NCBI GenBank assembly: GCA_035640715.1
Contig: DASQVO010000006.1
Location: 1-23,089 of the forward strand
DNA from: DASQVO01 sp035640715
GTDB lineage: Bacteria; Actinomycetota; Actinomycetes; Streptosporangiales; Streptosporangiaceae
Length of the DNA stretch: 23,089 nucleotides
Direction of reading: 5' to 3'
The notes under the pieces are model-generated. The model searched no databases. It saw only the letters and a program-made list of their open reading frames with translations, and was not told where the DNA came from. This document shows positions 1-6,649 of this stretch, piece by piece (position 1 is the first letter of the stretch; each line of letters starts with the position of its first letter). The position numbers were made by a program, and so were the translations under genes.

Positions 1-87
1 ATTCAGGCCGTGGAATCTGCGGGGGAACTGGTCGCGGCGCCGGAGCGCCTCCCGGGTGGAGCTTTGTCGCCATGCTCTGCGAGTCTA

Positions 88-273
88 ATGTCCATGGACG
101 CTGATCCTGACAAGCAGTGGTGGTACTGCCTTAAGCATCACGAGGTCGAGCAGGGTGCGAACGAGCCCGTTAAGGACCGGCTGGGGCCGTTCGCCACGGC
201 CGAGGAGGCCAGCCATGCCCTGGAACTCGTTCAGCGCCGGAACGAAGAGTGGGATGCGCAGGACGACTACTGA
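88..273 (+). CDS. Small SPOR-like hypothetical protein
   Basis: This encodes a small acidic cytoplasmic protein of about 61 residues. It has no signal peptide or membrane segment. The core reads WWYCLKHHEVE, then RLGPF, then an alanine/glutamate-rich helix ending in acidic residues. From memory this matches a family of short actinobacterial proteins often labelled SPOR domain-containing, in which a WYYC-K-H opening is followed by a GP(Y/F)-T-EA helix. The reading frame opens at a GTG at 10, but the stretch before 88 looks unlike the family. The ATG at 88 or the one at 94 is therefore the likelier start. Neither has a clear ribosome binding site. Its function is unknown and it need not bind peptidoglycan. 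Confidence 0.7.
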   Translation: MSMDADPDKQWWYCLKHHEVEQGANEPVKDRLGPFATAEEASHALELVQRRNEEWDAQDDY

Positions 274-367
274 CGGCGCAGAACCATAGGTAGGGCCCGG
301 ATCGCCGTGGTGGCGGATGCCGGTGCCGTCCGGCAGAGTATCGTTGGGTGACCGAGAGAGGTGTGTC

Positions 368-1306
368 GTGACCGATGAGCCGGGCGGGGAGGGACTGCCA
401 CCGGTAGCCGAAGCGCGGATGGCGGAGATCCGGCGCAGCGGCACGTGGGGTTCCGCGCTGTCCGCCGATGAGTTCACGGCCATCCGGAGCGCCGGGTTCG
501 AGCCTGTCGGGCAGGTGCTGGGCGCGGCCGTCTACAACATCGGCTACACCGGCGGGTACGGGTGCCCCGGTGCGTGGGCGGGCTATGGCGGCATGTTCGG
601 GCCCTACCGCAGCGTTACGCAGGTGTCCGGGCGCGGTGGGGTAGCCTCCTTCGGCCCCATGGTGCAGGCCCTCTATGACGCCCGGCACACGGCCATCAAC
701 CGGATGACCGCCGAGTGTGCCGAGCTCGGCGGTCACGGCGTGGTCGGCGTGGCGCTCAGCATCGGCCGCTTCCCGGCCGGCGGCCTGGAATTCAAGGCGA
801 TCGGGACCGCGGTGCGCGCGCCCGGCGGTCCGCGCCTGGCGACGCCGTTCACTTCGGACCTTTCGGGCCAGGATTTCGCTAAGCTGATCACGAGGGGATG
901 GGTTCCGGTCGGCCTTGCGCTCGGCATTTCGGTCGCGGCCCGGCACGATGACTGGCTCACCGTCGGCCAGGCGCGCTGGAGCGCGGGCAGCGCCGAAGTG
1001 ACCGGGTATACCGAACTCGTCAACGATTCCCGGCACGACGCGCGGGTCCAGCTCGAGCGGGACGTGCGGCGGCTGGGCGCCGAGGGCGTCGTGATAGCCA
1101 ATATGGACATGCGCGTGAGCGAGCGGGAATGCCCCGTGCAGGAAGGCCGGCGTGACCACATCGTGGAGGTGACGATCATCGGCACCTCGATCGCCCGGTT
1201 CTCCGTGCGGGCCGCGGCCGGGCACCGGCACGAGCCCAGCCTGGCCGTACTGTCCCTGGACCCCCAGCGCAGGCAGGCCGCGCGGGTGCGACTCGGAAGA
1301 GCCTAG
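368..1306 (+). CDS. Two-domain YbjQ/UPF0145 putative heavy-metal-binding protein
   Basis: This is a 312-residue soluble protein with two copies of the YbjQ (PF01906, putative heavy-metal-binding) fold. The second copy, from about residue 158, opens with the family signature FTSDLSGQDF followed by GW-PVG. It is otherwise divergent and lacks the usual GSSVYH stretch. The first copy (about residues 20-155) keeps GFEPVGQVLGAAVYN but carries a Gly/Tyr-rich insertion of about 30 residues after it. The GTG at 368 is preferred because GAGAGAGG (354-361) lies 6 bases upstream and the resulting N-terminus, MTDEP, resembles that of the next gene. An upstream GTG at 317 is possible. The next gene begins 8 bases after the stop, so the pair is probably an operon. 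Biochemical function is unproven for this family. Confidence 0.8.
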   Translation: MTDEPGGEGLPPVAEARMAEIRRSGTWGSALSADEFTAIRSAGFEPVGQVLGAAVYNIGYTGGYGCPGAWAGYGGMFGPYRSVTQVSGRGGVASFGPMVQALYDARHTAINRMTAECAELGGHGVVGVALSIGRFPAGGLEFKAIGTAVRAPGGPRLATPFTSDLSGQDFAKLITRGWVPVGLALGISVAARHDDWLTVGQARWSAGSAEVTGYTELVNDSRHDARVQLERDVRRLGAEGVVIANMDMRVSERECPVQEGRRDHIVEVTIIGTSIARFSVRAAAGHRHEPSLAVLSLDPQRRQAARVRLGRA

Positions 1307-1314
1307 GAGAGGCG

Positions 1315-2160
1315 ATGACCGACCAGAACGCCACCGAACTGAGCACGGCGGGAGTCCCCCAGGACGCCATGCGGCGCCTCGCCGAGCTGGAGCCGGGACG
1401 CGCAGGCAGCATCTTTACCTCGGATCTGTCGGTGAACGAGTTCCTGCTGGTCCGGGAGGTCGGGTTCCGCCCGCTCGGCCTTGTGCTCGGCAGCTCCATC
1501 TACCACGTTGGCCTGCAGCTCGGCCGGTGGGGCAAGAACCAGGAGCTCAACGTGCTCTCCCAGGCGATGTACCACGCGCGGGAGCTGGCGATGACCCGGA
1601 TGGAGGCTGAGGCGGACGCGCTGCACGCCGACGGGATCGTGGGGGTCCGGCTCGACGTGGAACTGAAGGAGTTCGGCAGCGACATCGCGGAATTCATCGC
1701 GGTCGGCACGGCGGTCAAGGCCGAGGACGGCGCCGGCGGCGGAGGCGTCACGCAGTGGCGCAACAACAAGAATCAGCCGTTCACATCTGACCTGTCCGGG
1801 CAGGATTTCTGGACGCTGATCCGCGCGGGCTACGCGCCGCTCGGCATGGTGATGGGCTCATGCGTCTATCACATCGCCCATCAGCGCCTGAGCGGCATGC
1901 TCGGCAACATCGGGCGGAACGTCGAGATCGAGCAGTTCACCCAGGCCCTCTACGACGCGCGCGAGCTCGCGATGAGCCGGATGCAGGCCGAGGCGGAAGC
2001 ATTGCACGCGGAGGGCATCGTCGGCGTGCAGTTGCGCCAGCACAGCCACACGTGGGGCGCGCACACCACCGAGTTCTTCGCGATCGGCACCGCCGTGCGG
2101 CCGCTGCGCCCGGACCACGTCATCGAGCGCCCCACAATGGTCCTCAGCCTGGACAGCTGA
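1315..2160 (+). CDS. Two-domain YbjQ/UPF0145 putative heavy-metal-binding protein, second of a tandem pair
   Basis: This is a 281-residue soluble protein made of two well-preserved YbjQ (PF01906) domains. Copy one opens with IFTSDLSVNEF, GFRPLGLVLGSSIYHVG; copy two with PFTSDLSGQDF, GYAPLGMVMGSCVYHIA. Each ends with a helix of the form AMYHARELAMTRM or ALYDARELAMSRM and then GIVGV. The ATG at 1315 is preceded by AGGAGAGG. Only 8 bases separate it from the previous gene, which encodes a more divergent two-domain relative. The two probably arose by gene duplication and may assemble together. E. coli YbjQ is a single-domain protein that forms a ring-shaped oligomer, so tandem domains could reduce the number of subunits needed. 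Metal binding is only predicted. Confidence 0.88.
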   Translation: MTDQNATELSTAGVPQDAMRRLAELEPGRAGSIFTSDLSVNEFLLVREVGFRPLGLVLGSSIYHVGLQLGRWGKNQELNVLSQAMYHARELAMTRMEAEADALHADGIVGVRLDVELKEFGSDIAEFIAVGTAVKAEDGAGGGGVTQWRNNKNQPFTSDLSGQDFWTLIRAGYAPLGMVMGSCVYHIAHQRLSGMLGNIGRNVEIEQFTQALYDARELAMSRMQAEAEALHAEGIVGVQLRQHSHTWGAHTTEFFAIGTAVRPLRPDHVIERPTMVLSLDS

Positions 2161-2173
2161 CCTGGGGACCGGA

Positions 2174-2791
2174 TTAGGCGGGCGGCCCGCTGACCACGTC
2201 GAGCAGGCGGGCCAGCCGCTCGCGCATCCCGCGCTTGGGCTCTGGGACGCGCTCGCCGGCCGCCGCGCTGACGAGGTGCTGTGCCACGGCGAACGAGACC
2301 GGCGCAGCCCCCGCTTTGATGGTCAGCGCCTCGTGCGCCAGCCCGTCCAGCTCGGGGTCGCCCTGGTCCATCGCGAGAATCGTGGCGCCCACTTTGCGTG
2401 CGTCGCTGACCCGCTCGAGGAGCGGGGCCGGCGCGGTTTCCGGCGTGACCACGAAGAGGGTTTCGCCGCGGCGTGCGTCCTCCAGGCGGTCGAGCCCGAT
2501 CCGCAGGTGCGGCGGCGCGTTGACGGGAACGCTCCAGCGGACGAGGGTCGGCGCCAGCTCGGGAATCCCGGACAGGCGGCTCTCGTCGTCCAGGTGGGCG
2601 GCGAGATGCCACGGTTCTTCCGCGGGCGTACCGACGAGGAGCAGCCCTCCGGGCGCCGCCGTGGAAGTCCGCAGTACCCGTGCGAAGGCCTGGGTCCGCT
2701 CTGGCCAGCCGGTTGAGGCGAGCAAGGTCCGCAATGCGGCTACCTGGTCCCTGTCCACCTGTCCATCGTGCCCTAACGCGCGGTAATTCAC
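2174..2791 (-). CDS. Actinobacterial hypothetical protein with SIS-like fold
   Basis: This is a 205-residue soluble protein without signal peptide or membrane segments. The pattern suggests an SIS-like (sugar isomerase) Rossmannoid fold: a strand GGLLLVGTP near residue 50, a strand ETLFVVTPET near 110, then a helix and strand GATILAMD. These are followed by a conserved-looking segment LAHEALTIKAGA and SFAVAQHLVSAAAGE. From memory, close relatives occur in many Streptomyces as unnamed proteins. No catalytic residues can be assigned. The GTG at 2791 has no obvious Shine-Dalgarno; a GTG 11 codons downstream is an alternative. It converges on the YbjQ pair with only 13 bases between stops, and diverges from the F420-dependent oxidoreductase gene. 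Confidence 0.75.
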   Translation of the reverse strand: MNYRALGHDGQVDRDQVAALRTLLASTGWPERTQAFARVLRTSTAAPGGLLLVGTPAEEPWHLAAHLDDESRLSGIPELAPTLVRWSVPVNAPPHLRIGLDRLEDARRGETLFVVTPETAPAPLLERVSDARKVGATILAMDQGDPELDGLAHEALTIKAGAAPVSFAVAQHLVSAAAGERVPEPKRGMRERLARLLDVVSGPPA

Positions 2792-2889
2792 ACGGTCATC
2801 ATCTGAATGCGCAGGGCCGGCACAGCGGCAAGCGGGGAGGCAGGGGCCGGCCGTGTGCCTTCAGCCGCTTTAGGTAGCGTCCTATGCAG

Positions 2890-2907
2890 CGGTCTTCGGC
2901 AAGACCG
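2890..2907. repeat. Perfect 7-bp inverted repeat in divergent intergenic region
   Basis: CGGTCTT and AAGACCG flank a 4-base CGGC loop. An outer pair, CAGCGG (2887-2892) and CCGCTG (2909-2914), could compete with the inner stem. It lies 38 bases upstream of the oxidoreductase start and 98 bases upstream of the SIS-like gene start. It could be an operator or a leader hairpin; nothing in the sequence decides between these. Confidence 0.4.
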
Positions 2908-2945
2908 GCCGCTGTAACAGACGCCTTCGAGACTCAGGGGATGCG

Positions 2946-3926
2946 ATGAAATTTGCCTGGCTGTGCAGTCACGAGTCGTTCCAGCCGGAAGAGCTGGTGG
3001 AGCAGGCAGTCGCAGCCGAGGAAGCCGGTTTCGACGTGGTCCTCGGCTCCGACCATTTCCATCCCTGGGTTGACGACACCTCGGCGGCGGGTTTCGTCTG
3101 GTCGTGGCTGGGTGCCGTCGCGGCACGTACCGAGCGGGTGCAGCTCGGGACCGCAGTAACGTGCCCGCTGTTCCATTACCATCCCGCGCTGGTGGCGCAG
3201 ATGGCCGCGACGACGGACCGGCTGTCGGGCGGGCGGCTCCTGCTGGGCGTCGGGACCGGCGAGGCCATCAATGAGCGGCCGCTGGGCTTCCCGTTCCCCG
3301 GATACGGCGAGCGGCAGGCCCGCATGCAGGAGGCCCTTGAGATCATCCGCCGGCTTCTCGCCGGCGAGAAGCTCTCCTATCAGGGCACGTATTACACGAC
3401 CGAGACGGCGAAGCTGTATTCGCCGCCCGCTGGTGAGCTCCCGGTGCTGATGGCGGCCGGCGGTCCCAAGTCAGCCGATTTCGCCGGGCGGCATGCGGGC
3501 GGCCTTATCACGAGCGTGAAGGAGCCCGCGGACACGCTGGCGAAGGTGATCGAGCCGTACCGGCGCGCCGCGGCCGAGCGCGGCAGCTCGCAGCTTGTGC
3601 TGGCCACCCGGTGGACGGTCCTGGCGGACAACCCGGACGACGCGTGGCGGGCGCTCTCGTCGATGCGGGGACTGCGTGCTCCGGGCCGGCTGGAGACAGC
3701 CGATCCCGCCGAGCTCCGGTTCAGGGCGGATGAAATGAGCCGCTCCGAGGTGCTGGGCAGCTACACCGTCGTGCCCGACGCCGCCGGGCTGATCGGCGCC
3801 TACCGGCCGCTGGTGACCGATGTCGGCGCCGACATCGTCTCGATCCAGGTGATGTCGGCGAATCCGATGGCGGCGATCGAGATGATCGGCAAAGAGGTCC
3901 TGCCCCAGCTGCGGTCCGCCTCATAA
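2946..3926 (+). CDS. LLM-class F420-dependent oxidoreductase, glucose-6-phosphate dehydrogenase-like family
   Basis: This is a 326-residue cytoplasmic luciferase-like TIM-barrel enzyme of the family related to mycobacterial FGD1 (TIGR03557-like). Visible signatures are SDHFHPW (residues 35-41) and GVGTGEAINE (101-110). They correspond to FGD1 SDHFQPW and GTGEALNE, which contain its catalytic His40 and Glu109; the equivalents here are H37 and E106. The protein should use cofactor F420. The substrate cannot be told: many relatives act on alcohols or unknown compounds rather than on glucose 6-phosphate. The ATG at 2946 follows CAGGGG at close spacing; an ATG at 2941 runs straight into a stop. 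It is transcribed alone, diverging from the SIS-like hypothetical. Confidence 0.88.
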   Translation: MKFAWLCSHESFQPEELVEQAVAAEEAGFDVVLGSDHFHPWVDDTSAAGFVWSWLGAVAARTERVQLGTAVTCPLFHYHPALVAQMAATTDRLSGGRLLLGVGTGEAINERPLGFPFPGYGERQARMQEALEIIRRLLAGEKLSYQGTYYTTETAKLYSPPAGELPVLMAAGGPKSADFAGRHAGGLITSVKEPADTLAKVIEPYRRAAAERGSSQLVLATRWTVLADNPDDAWRALSSMRGLRAPGRLETADPAELRFRADEMSRSEVLGSYTVVPDAAGLIGAYRPLVTDVGADIVSIQVMSANPMAAIEMIGKEVLPQLRSAS

Positions 3927-4042
3927 GCGGGCCGCGGCGCCTGAGAGCCGGGACATCAGCCGGACGGCCGCCAGCGGGGGACACCGTTGCCGGTAGTGCG
4001 CGATGATTCGCTGGCCGTCACGGGGTTACCAGGCCTAATGCG

Positions 4043-4055
4043 GGTAGAGGCTACC
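4043..4055. repeat. Short inverted repeat upstream of the zinc dehydrogenase
   Basis: GGTAG and CTACC flank an AGG spacer, forming a 13-bp dyad 50 bases upstream of the dehydrogenase start. A GGTTACC palindrome lies nearby at 4024-4030. The dyad could be a regulator site, but arms of 5 bp in GC-rich DNA are weak evidence. Confidence 0.25.
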
Positions 4056-4104
4056 TTATCAGCGGTTGTGTGTGCAGTCCGCCAGATCTATAGGGGGGTG
4101 GCCC

Positions 4105-5244
4105 GTGCGAGCTGTTGTTTACAAAGGTCCGTTCCAAGTTGCGGTCGAGAATGTAGACGACCCGAAGATTGAGCACCCGAACGACGTGATCGTCAAGCTC
4201 ACTTCGACGGCTATCTGCGGATCGGATCTCCACATGTACGAGGGCCGCACTGCGGCCCAGCCGGGCATCATCTTCGGGCACGAGAACATGGGGGTCGTCC
4301 AGGAGACGGGGCCCGGCGTGGTCAGCGTTCACCAGGGCGACCGCGTCGTGATGCCGTTCAACGTGGCCTGCGGGTTCTGCAAGAACTGCCTCGCCGGGTA
4401 CACCGCTTTCTGCCTGACAGTGAATCCGGGTTTCGCGGGCGGGGCGTACGGCTACGTGGCGATGGGCCCGTACCGCGGCGGGCAGGCCGAGTACCTGCGC
4501 GTGCCCTTCGCGGATTTCAACTGCCTGCAGCTGCCTCCGGGGCAGGAGCACGAAGACGATTTCATCCTGCTCGCCGACATCTTCCCGACCGGTTACCACG
4601 GCTGCGAGCTCGCCAAGGTATCACCGGGGGAGAGCGTCGCCGTGTACGGCGCCGGGCCGGTGGGGCTGATGACCGCCTACTCTGCGCTGCTGCGCGGGGC
4701 CTCGAAGGTCTTCGTCGTCGACCGGGTGCCGGAGCGGCTGAACAAGGCCAGGGAGATTGGCTGCGTTCCTATCAACTTCGCCGAGGGAGACCCGGTGGAG
4801 CAGATCAAGGAGCAGACCGGGGGAGAGGGCACAGACAAGGGCGTCGACGCCGTCGGGTATCAGGCCCAGAAGCGCAGCGGCGAGGGTGAGGAGCCGGCGG
4901 TGGTGCTGAACTCCGTCGTGGAGACGGTCCGCCCGACAGGCATGATCGGCGTCACCGGCCTGTACGTGCCCTCCGATCCGGGTGGTGTCGACGAGGCGGC
5001 CAAGAAGGGCATGCTGCTCTTCGAGGTCGGCAAGTTCTTCGAGAAGGGCCAGCGCATCGGCGTGGGCCAGGCCAATGTCAAGGCGTACAACCGCCAGCTG
5101 CGCGACATGATCATCGAGGGGCGTGCCACGCCGAGCTTCGTGGTGTCCCACGATCTGAATCTCAATCAGGCGCCTGAGGCCTATGAAAAGTTCGACAAGC
5201 GGATAGACGGCTACACCAAGGTCGTCCTCAAGCCGGCTGCCTGA
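4105..5244 (+). CDS. Zinc-dependent dehydrogenase, glutathione-independent formaldehyde dehydrogenase type
   Basis: This is a 379-residue medium-chain zinc dehydrogenase close in layout to Pseudomonas putida formaldehyde dehydrogenase, which oxidises formaldehyde with NAD without glutathione. The catalytic zinc site is visible as CGSDLH (C38) and GHENMG (H59, E60). The structural zinc site comprises C89, C92, C95 and C103. The nucleotide site is GAGPVG (181-186), followed by VVDR (D205), which favours NAD over NADP. The GTG at 4105 is chosen because AGGGGGG (4092-4098) lies 6 bases upstream and MRAVVYKGP matches the family N-terminus. An in-frame ATG at 4066 would add 13 unrelated residues. 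The long loop after the Rossmann fold (about residues 225-285) fits this subfamily. The true substrate may be another aldehyde or alcohol. Confidence 0.88.
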   Translation: MRAVVYKGPFQVAVENVDDPKIEHPNDVIVKLTSTAICGSDLHMYEGRTAAQPGIIFGHENMGVVQETGPGVVSVHQGDRVVMPFNVACGFCKNCLAGYTAFCLTVNPGFAGGAYGYVAMGPYRGGQAEYLRVPFADFNCLQLPPGQEHEDDFILLADIFPTGYHGCELAKVSPGESVAVYGAGPVGLMTAYSALLRGASKVFVVDRVPERLNKAREIGCVPINFAEGDPVEQIKEQTGGEGTDKGVDAVGYQAQKRSGEGEEPAVVLNSVVETVRPTGMIGVTGLYVPSDPGGVDEAAKKGMLLFEVGKFFEKGQRIGVGQANVKAYNRQLRDMIIEGRATPSFVVSHDLNLNQAPEAYEKFDKRIDGYTKVVLKPAA

Positions 5245-5256
5245 CCGGCTGCGCGG

Positions 5257-5291
5257 GGCGGGCGGGGACTGCCCAGCAGTCCCCGCCCGCC
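5257..5291 (+). terminator. Strong intrinsic-type hairpin terminator after the dehydrogenase
   Basis: Left arm GGCGGGCGGGGACTGC (5257-5272) and right arm GCAGTCCCCGCCCGCC (5276-5291) form a perfect 16-bp stem with a 3-base CCA loop, starting 12 bases after the stop codon. No long T-tract follows, as is common in high-GC actinobacteria. It could also act on transcription arriving from panB on the other strand. Confidence 0.85.
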
Positions 5292-5317
5292 TTGGCATCC
5301 CACCGGCAAGGCATTGG

Positions 5318-5413
5318 TCATGGCTGGCCAGCCGCGTCCCCGTGGGCAGGCTCGGACGGCCTGCTGAAGTCGCCGACGCAGGTATGTACATCGAGGATTC
5401 CTTCGTGACCAGC
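5318..5413 (+). pseudogene. Probable remnant of an SDR oxidoreductase C-terminus
   Basis: One frame reads ASRVPVGRLGRPAEVAD, then AGMYIEDSFVTS. The C-terminal region of short-chain dehydrogenases typically reads P-x-GRxGxPEEVA ... FLASD-ASFVTG, so the stretch matches with a small internal deletion. There is no start codon or upstream domain: the sequence before it is the dehydrogenase terminator, and after it the frame continues into unrelated residues until a stop at 5536. This suggests a degraded gene fragment between the dehydrogenase and panB. Chance resemblance in GC-rich sequence is possible, though the run of matching positions is long. Confidence 0.4.
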
Positions 5414-5526
5414 TTTGCCGCGGGTGCCGCGGAACTCGAGCCAGCTGTCCGCGGTGAGGACCATGCCGTGCCGCCGGGGAGGCGGCACGGCGGCGAGCCC
5501 TGTGCGTTACCCGGGCAGGCCTGCGG

Positions 5527-6462
5527 TCAGCGGTAGGACTCCTCCTGCGCGGGGAAGGCGCCAGAGACAACATCCCGGGCATAGGCCGTGGCGGCGTCGC
5601 GGAGCACGCCCGCCACGTCCGCGTACTTCCGCACGAACTTCGGCGTCCGCGGCGACAGCCCGGCCATGTCCTGCCACACCAGGACCTGGGCGTCGCAGTC
5701 CGGGCCGGCCCCGATGCCAATGGTCGGGATCGACAGCACCTCGGTAACCCGCGCCGCAAGCGGCGCCGGCACGCACTCCAGGACGACGGCGAAGGCGCCA
5801 GCGGCTTCCAGCGTCTTGGCGTCGTGCAGCAGCCGTTCGCCGTCCTCCCCCCGGCCCTGAACCCGGTAACCGCCGAACGCGTTCACCGACTGCGGGGTAA
5901 GGCCCAGGTGCGCCATGACCGGGATTCCGGCGGCGACAAGCTCCTCAACCTGGCTCGCCACCCGCCGGCCGCCCTCCAGCTTGATCGCCTGCGCACCTGC
6001 CTCCTTGAGGAAACGTGTCGCGGCGGCGAGCGCGGCCCCGGCGGAAGCCTGGTAGGACCCGAACGGCAGGTCGGCGACGACCAGGGCGCGGCTCGTGCCA
6101 CGGACGACGGCGGCGGTGAGCGGGATCAGGTCATCAACGGTAACGGGAATCGTCGTGTCGTGCCCGTAGACGACCATCCCGGCCGAGTCCCCGACGAGCA
6201 GCACCGGGATACCGGCGTCGTCGAAGATCCGGGCCGTGAGCGCATCGTAGGCCGTGAGCATCGGCCATTTCTCGCCGCGCGCTTTGGCGGCGGCAATGTC
6301 CCGCACGGTAACGCGCCGTCCGGACGTACCGCCGTACAGCGACTCCGGCCGTGCCGCCCGGGCAGTTCCCGGCCCGTCTGGCACGCCGGGCCCTGCCGGG
6401 GTCTGTGCTGCGGTCCGCTCTTCGGTCGCGGCCGCACGTGGTTCTTCTGCCTGCGGATTCAT
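5527..6462 (-). CDS. panB: 3-methyl-2-oxobutanoate hydroxymethyltransferase (PanB)
   Basis: PanB transfers a hydroxymethyl group from 5,10-methylenetetrahydrofolate to 2-oxoisovalerate, giving ketopantoate, the first committed step of pantothenate and coenzyme A synthesis in the cytoplasm. The 311-residue product has the family landmarks: LTAYDA (69-74), VGDSAG with metal ligand D92, VADLPFGSY with D131, IKLEGG with K161 and E163, AHLGLTPQ (184-191), and catalytic-type E229 in VVLEC. These correspond to E. coli D45, D84, K112, E114 and E181. The first 45 or so residues are a low-complexity Ala/Pro-rich extension absent from the E. coli enzyme. The ATG at 6462 has GGAGG (complement of 6470-6474) 7 bases upstream. 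The gene appears monocistronic and diverges from the serine hydrolase. Confidence 0.96.
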   Translation of the reverse strand: MNPQAEEPRAAATEERTAAQTPAGPGVPDGPGTARAARPESLYGGTSGRRVTVRDIAAAKARGEKWPMLTAYDALTARIFDDAGIPVLLVGDSAGMVVYGHDTTIPVTVDDLIPLTAAVVRGTSRALVVADLPFGSYQASAGAALAAATRFLKEAGAQAIKLEGGRRVASQVEELVAAGIPVMAHLGLTPQSVNAFGGYRVQGRGEDGERLLHDAKTLEAAGAFAVVLECVPAPLAARVTEVLSIPTIGIGAGPDCDAQVLVWQDMAGLSPRTPKFVRKYADVAGVLRDAATAYARDVVSGAFPAQEESYR

Positions 6463-6538
6463 CGTCGAACCTCCACGCCTCGAGGCGCCCCAGCGGCGTC
6501 CCCGGACACTCAGATCATCGCATGAGCCGGGCGCAGAC

Positions 6539-6554
6539 GAAACACCAATGAAAC
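6539..6554 (+). repeat. GAAAC-N6-GAAAC direct repeat in the panB / serine hydrolase gap
   Basis: Two GAAAC pentamers at 6539-6543 and 6550-6554 are spaced with an 11-bp period, one helical turn, in a locally AT-richer part of the divergent intergenic region. The arrangement recalls OmpR-family direct-repeat sites such as the b-half of GlnR boxes. No regulator can be assigned from this alone. Confidence 0.25.
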
Positions 6555-6649
6555 ATCAGCGTCTTTTATCGCGCATAACGCTGCCTGGCGAGGGGCGGCG
6601 TCTGCGCGCGCTGAGAGACTGGACCGTCGTATCAGACCAGGAGGTAGGC

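Noticed and set aside
4066..4094. TTGTGT-17-TATAGG as a promoter for the formaldehyde-type dehydrogenase
   Set aside because: The -10 would overlap the ribosome binding site, leaving it untranscribed, while that ribosome binding site is the best evidence for the start codon.
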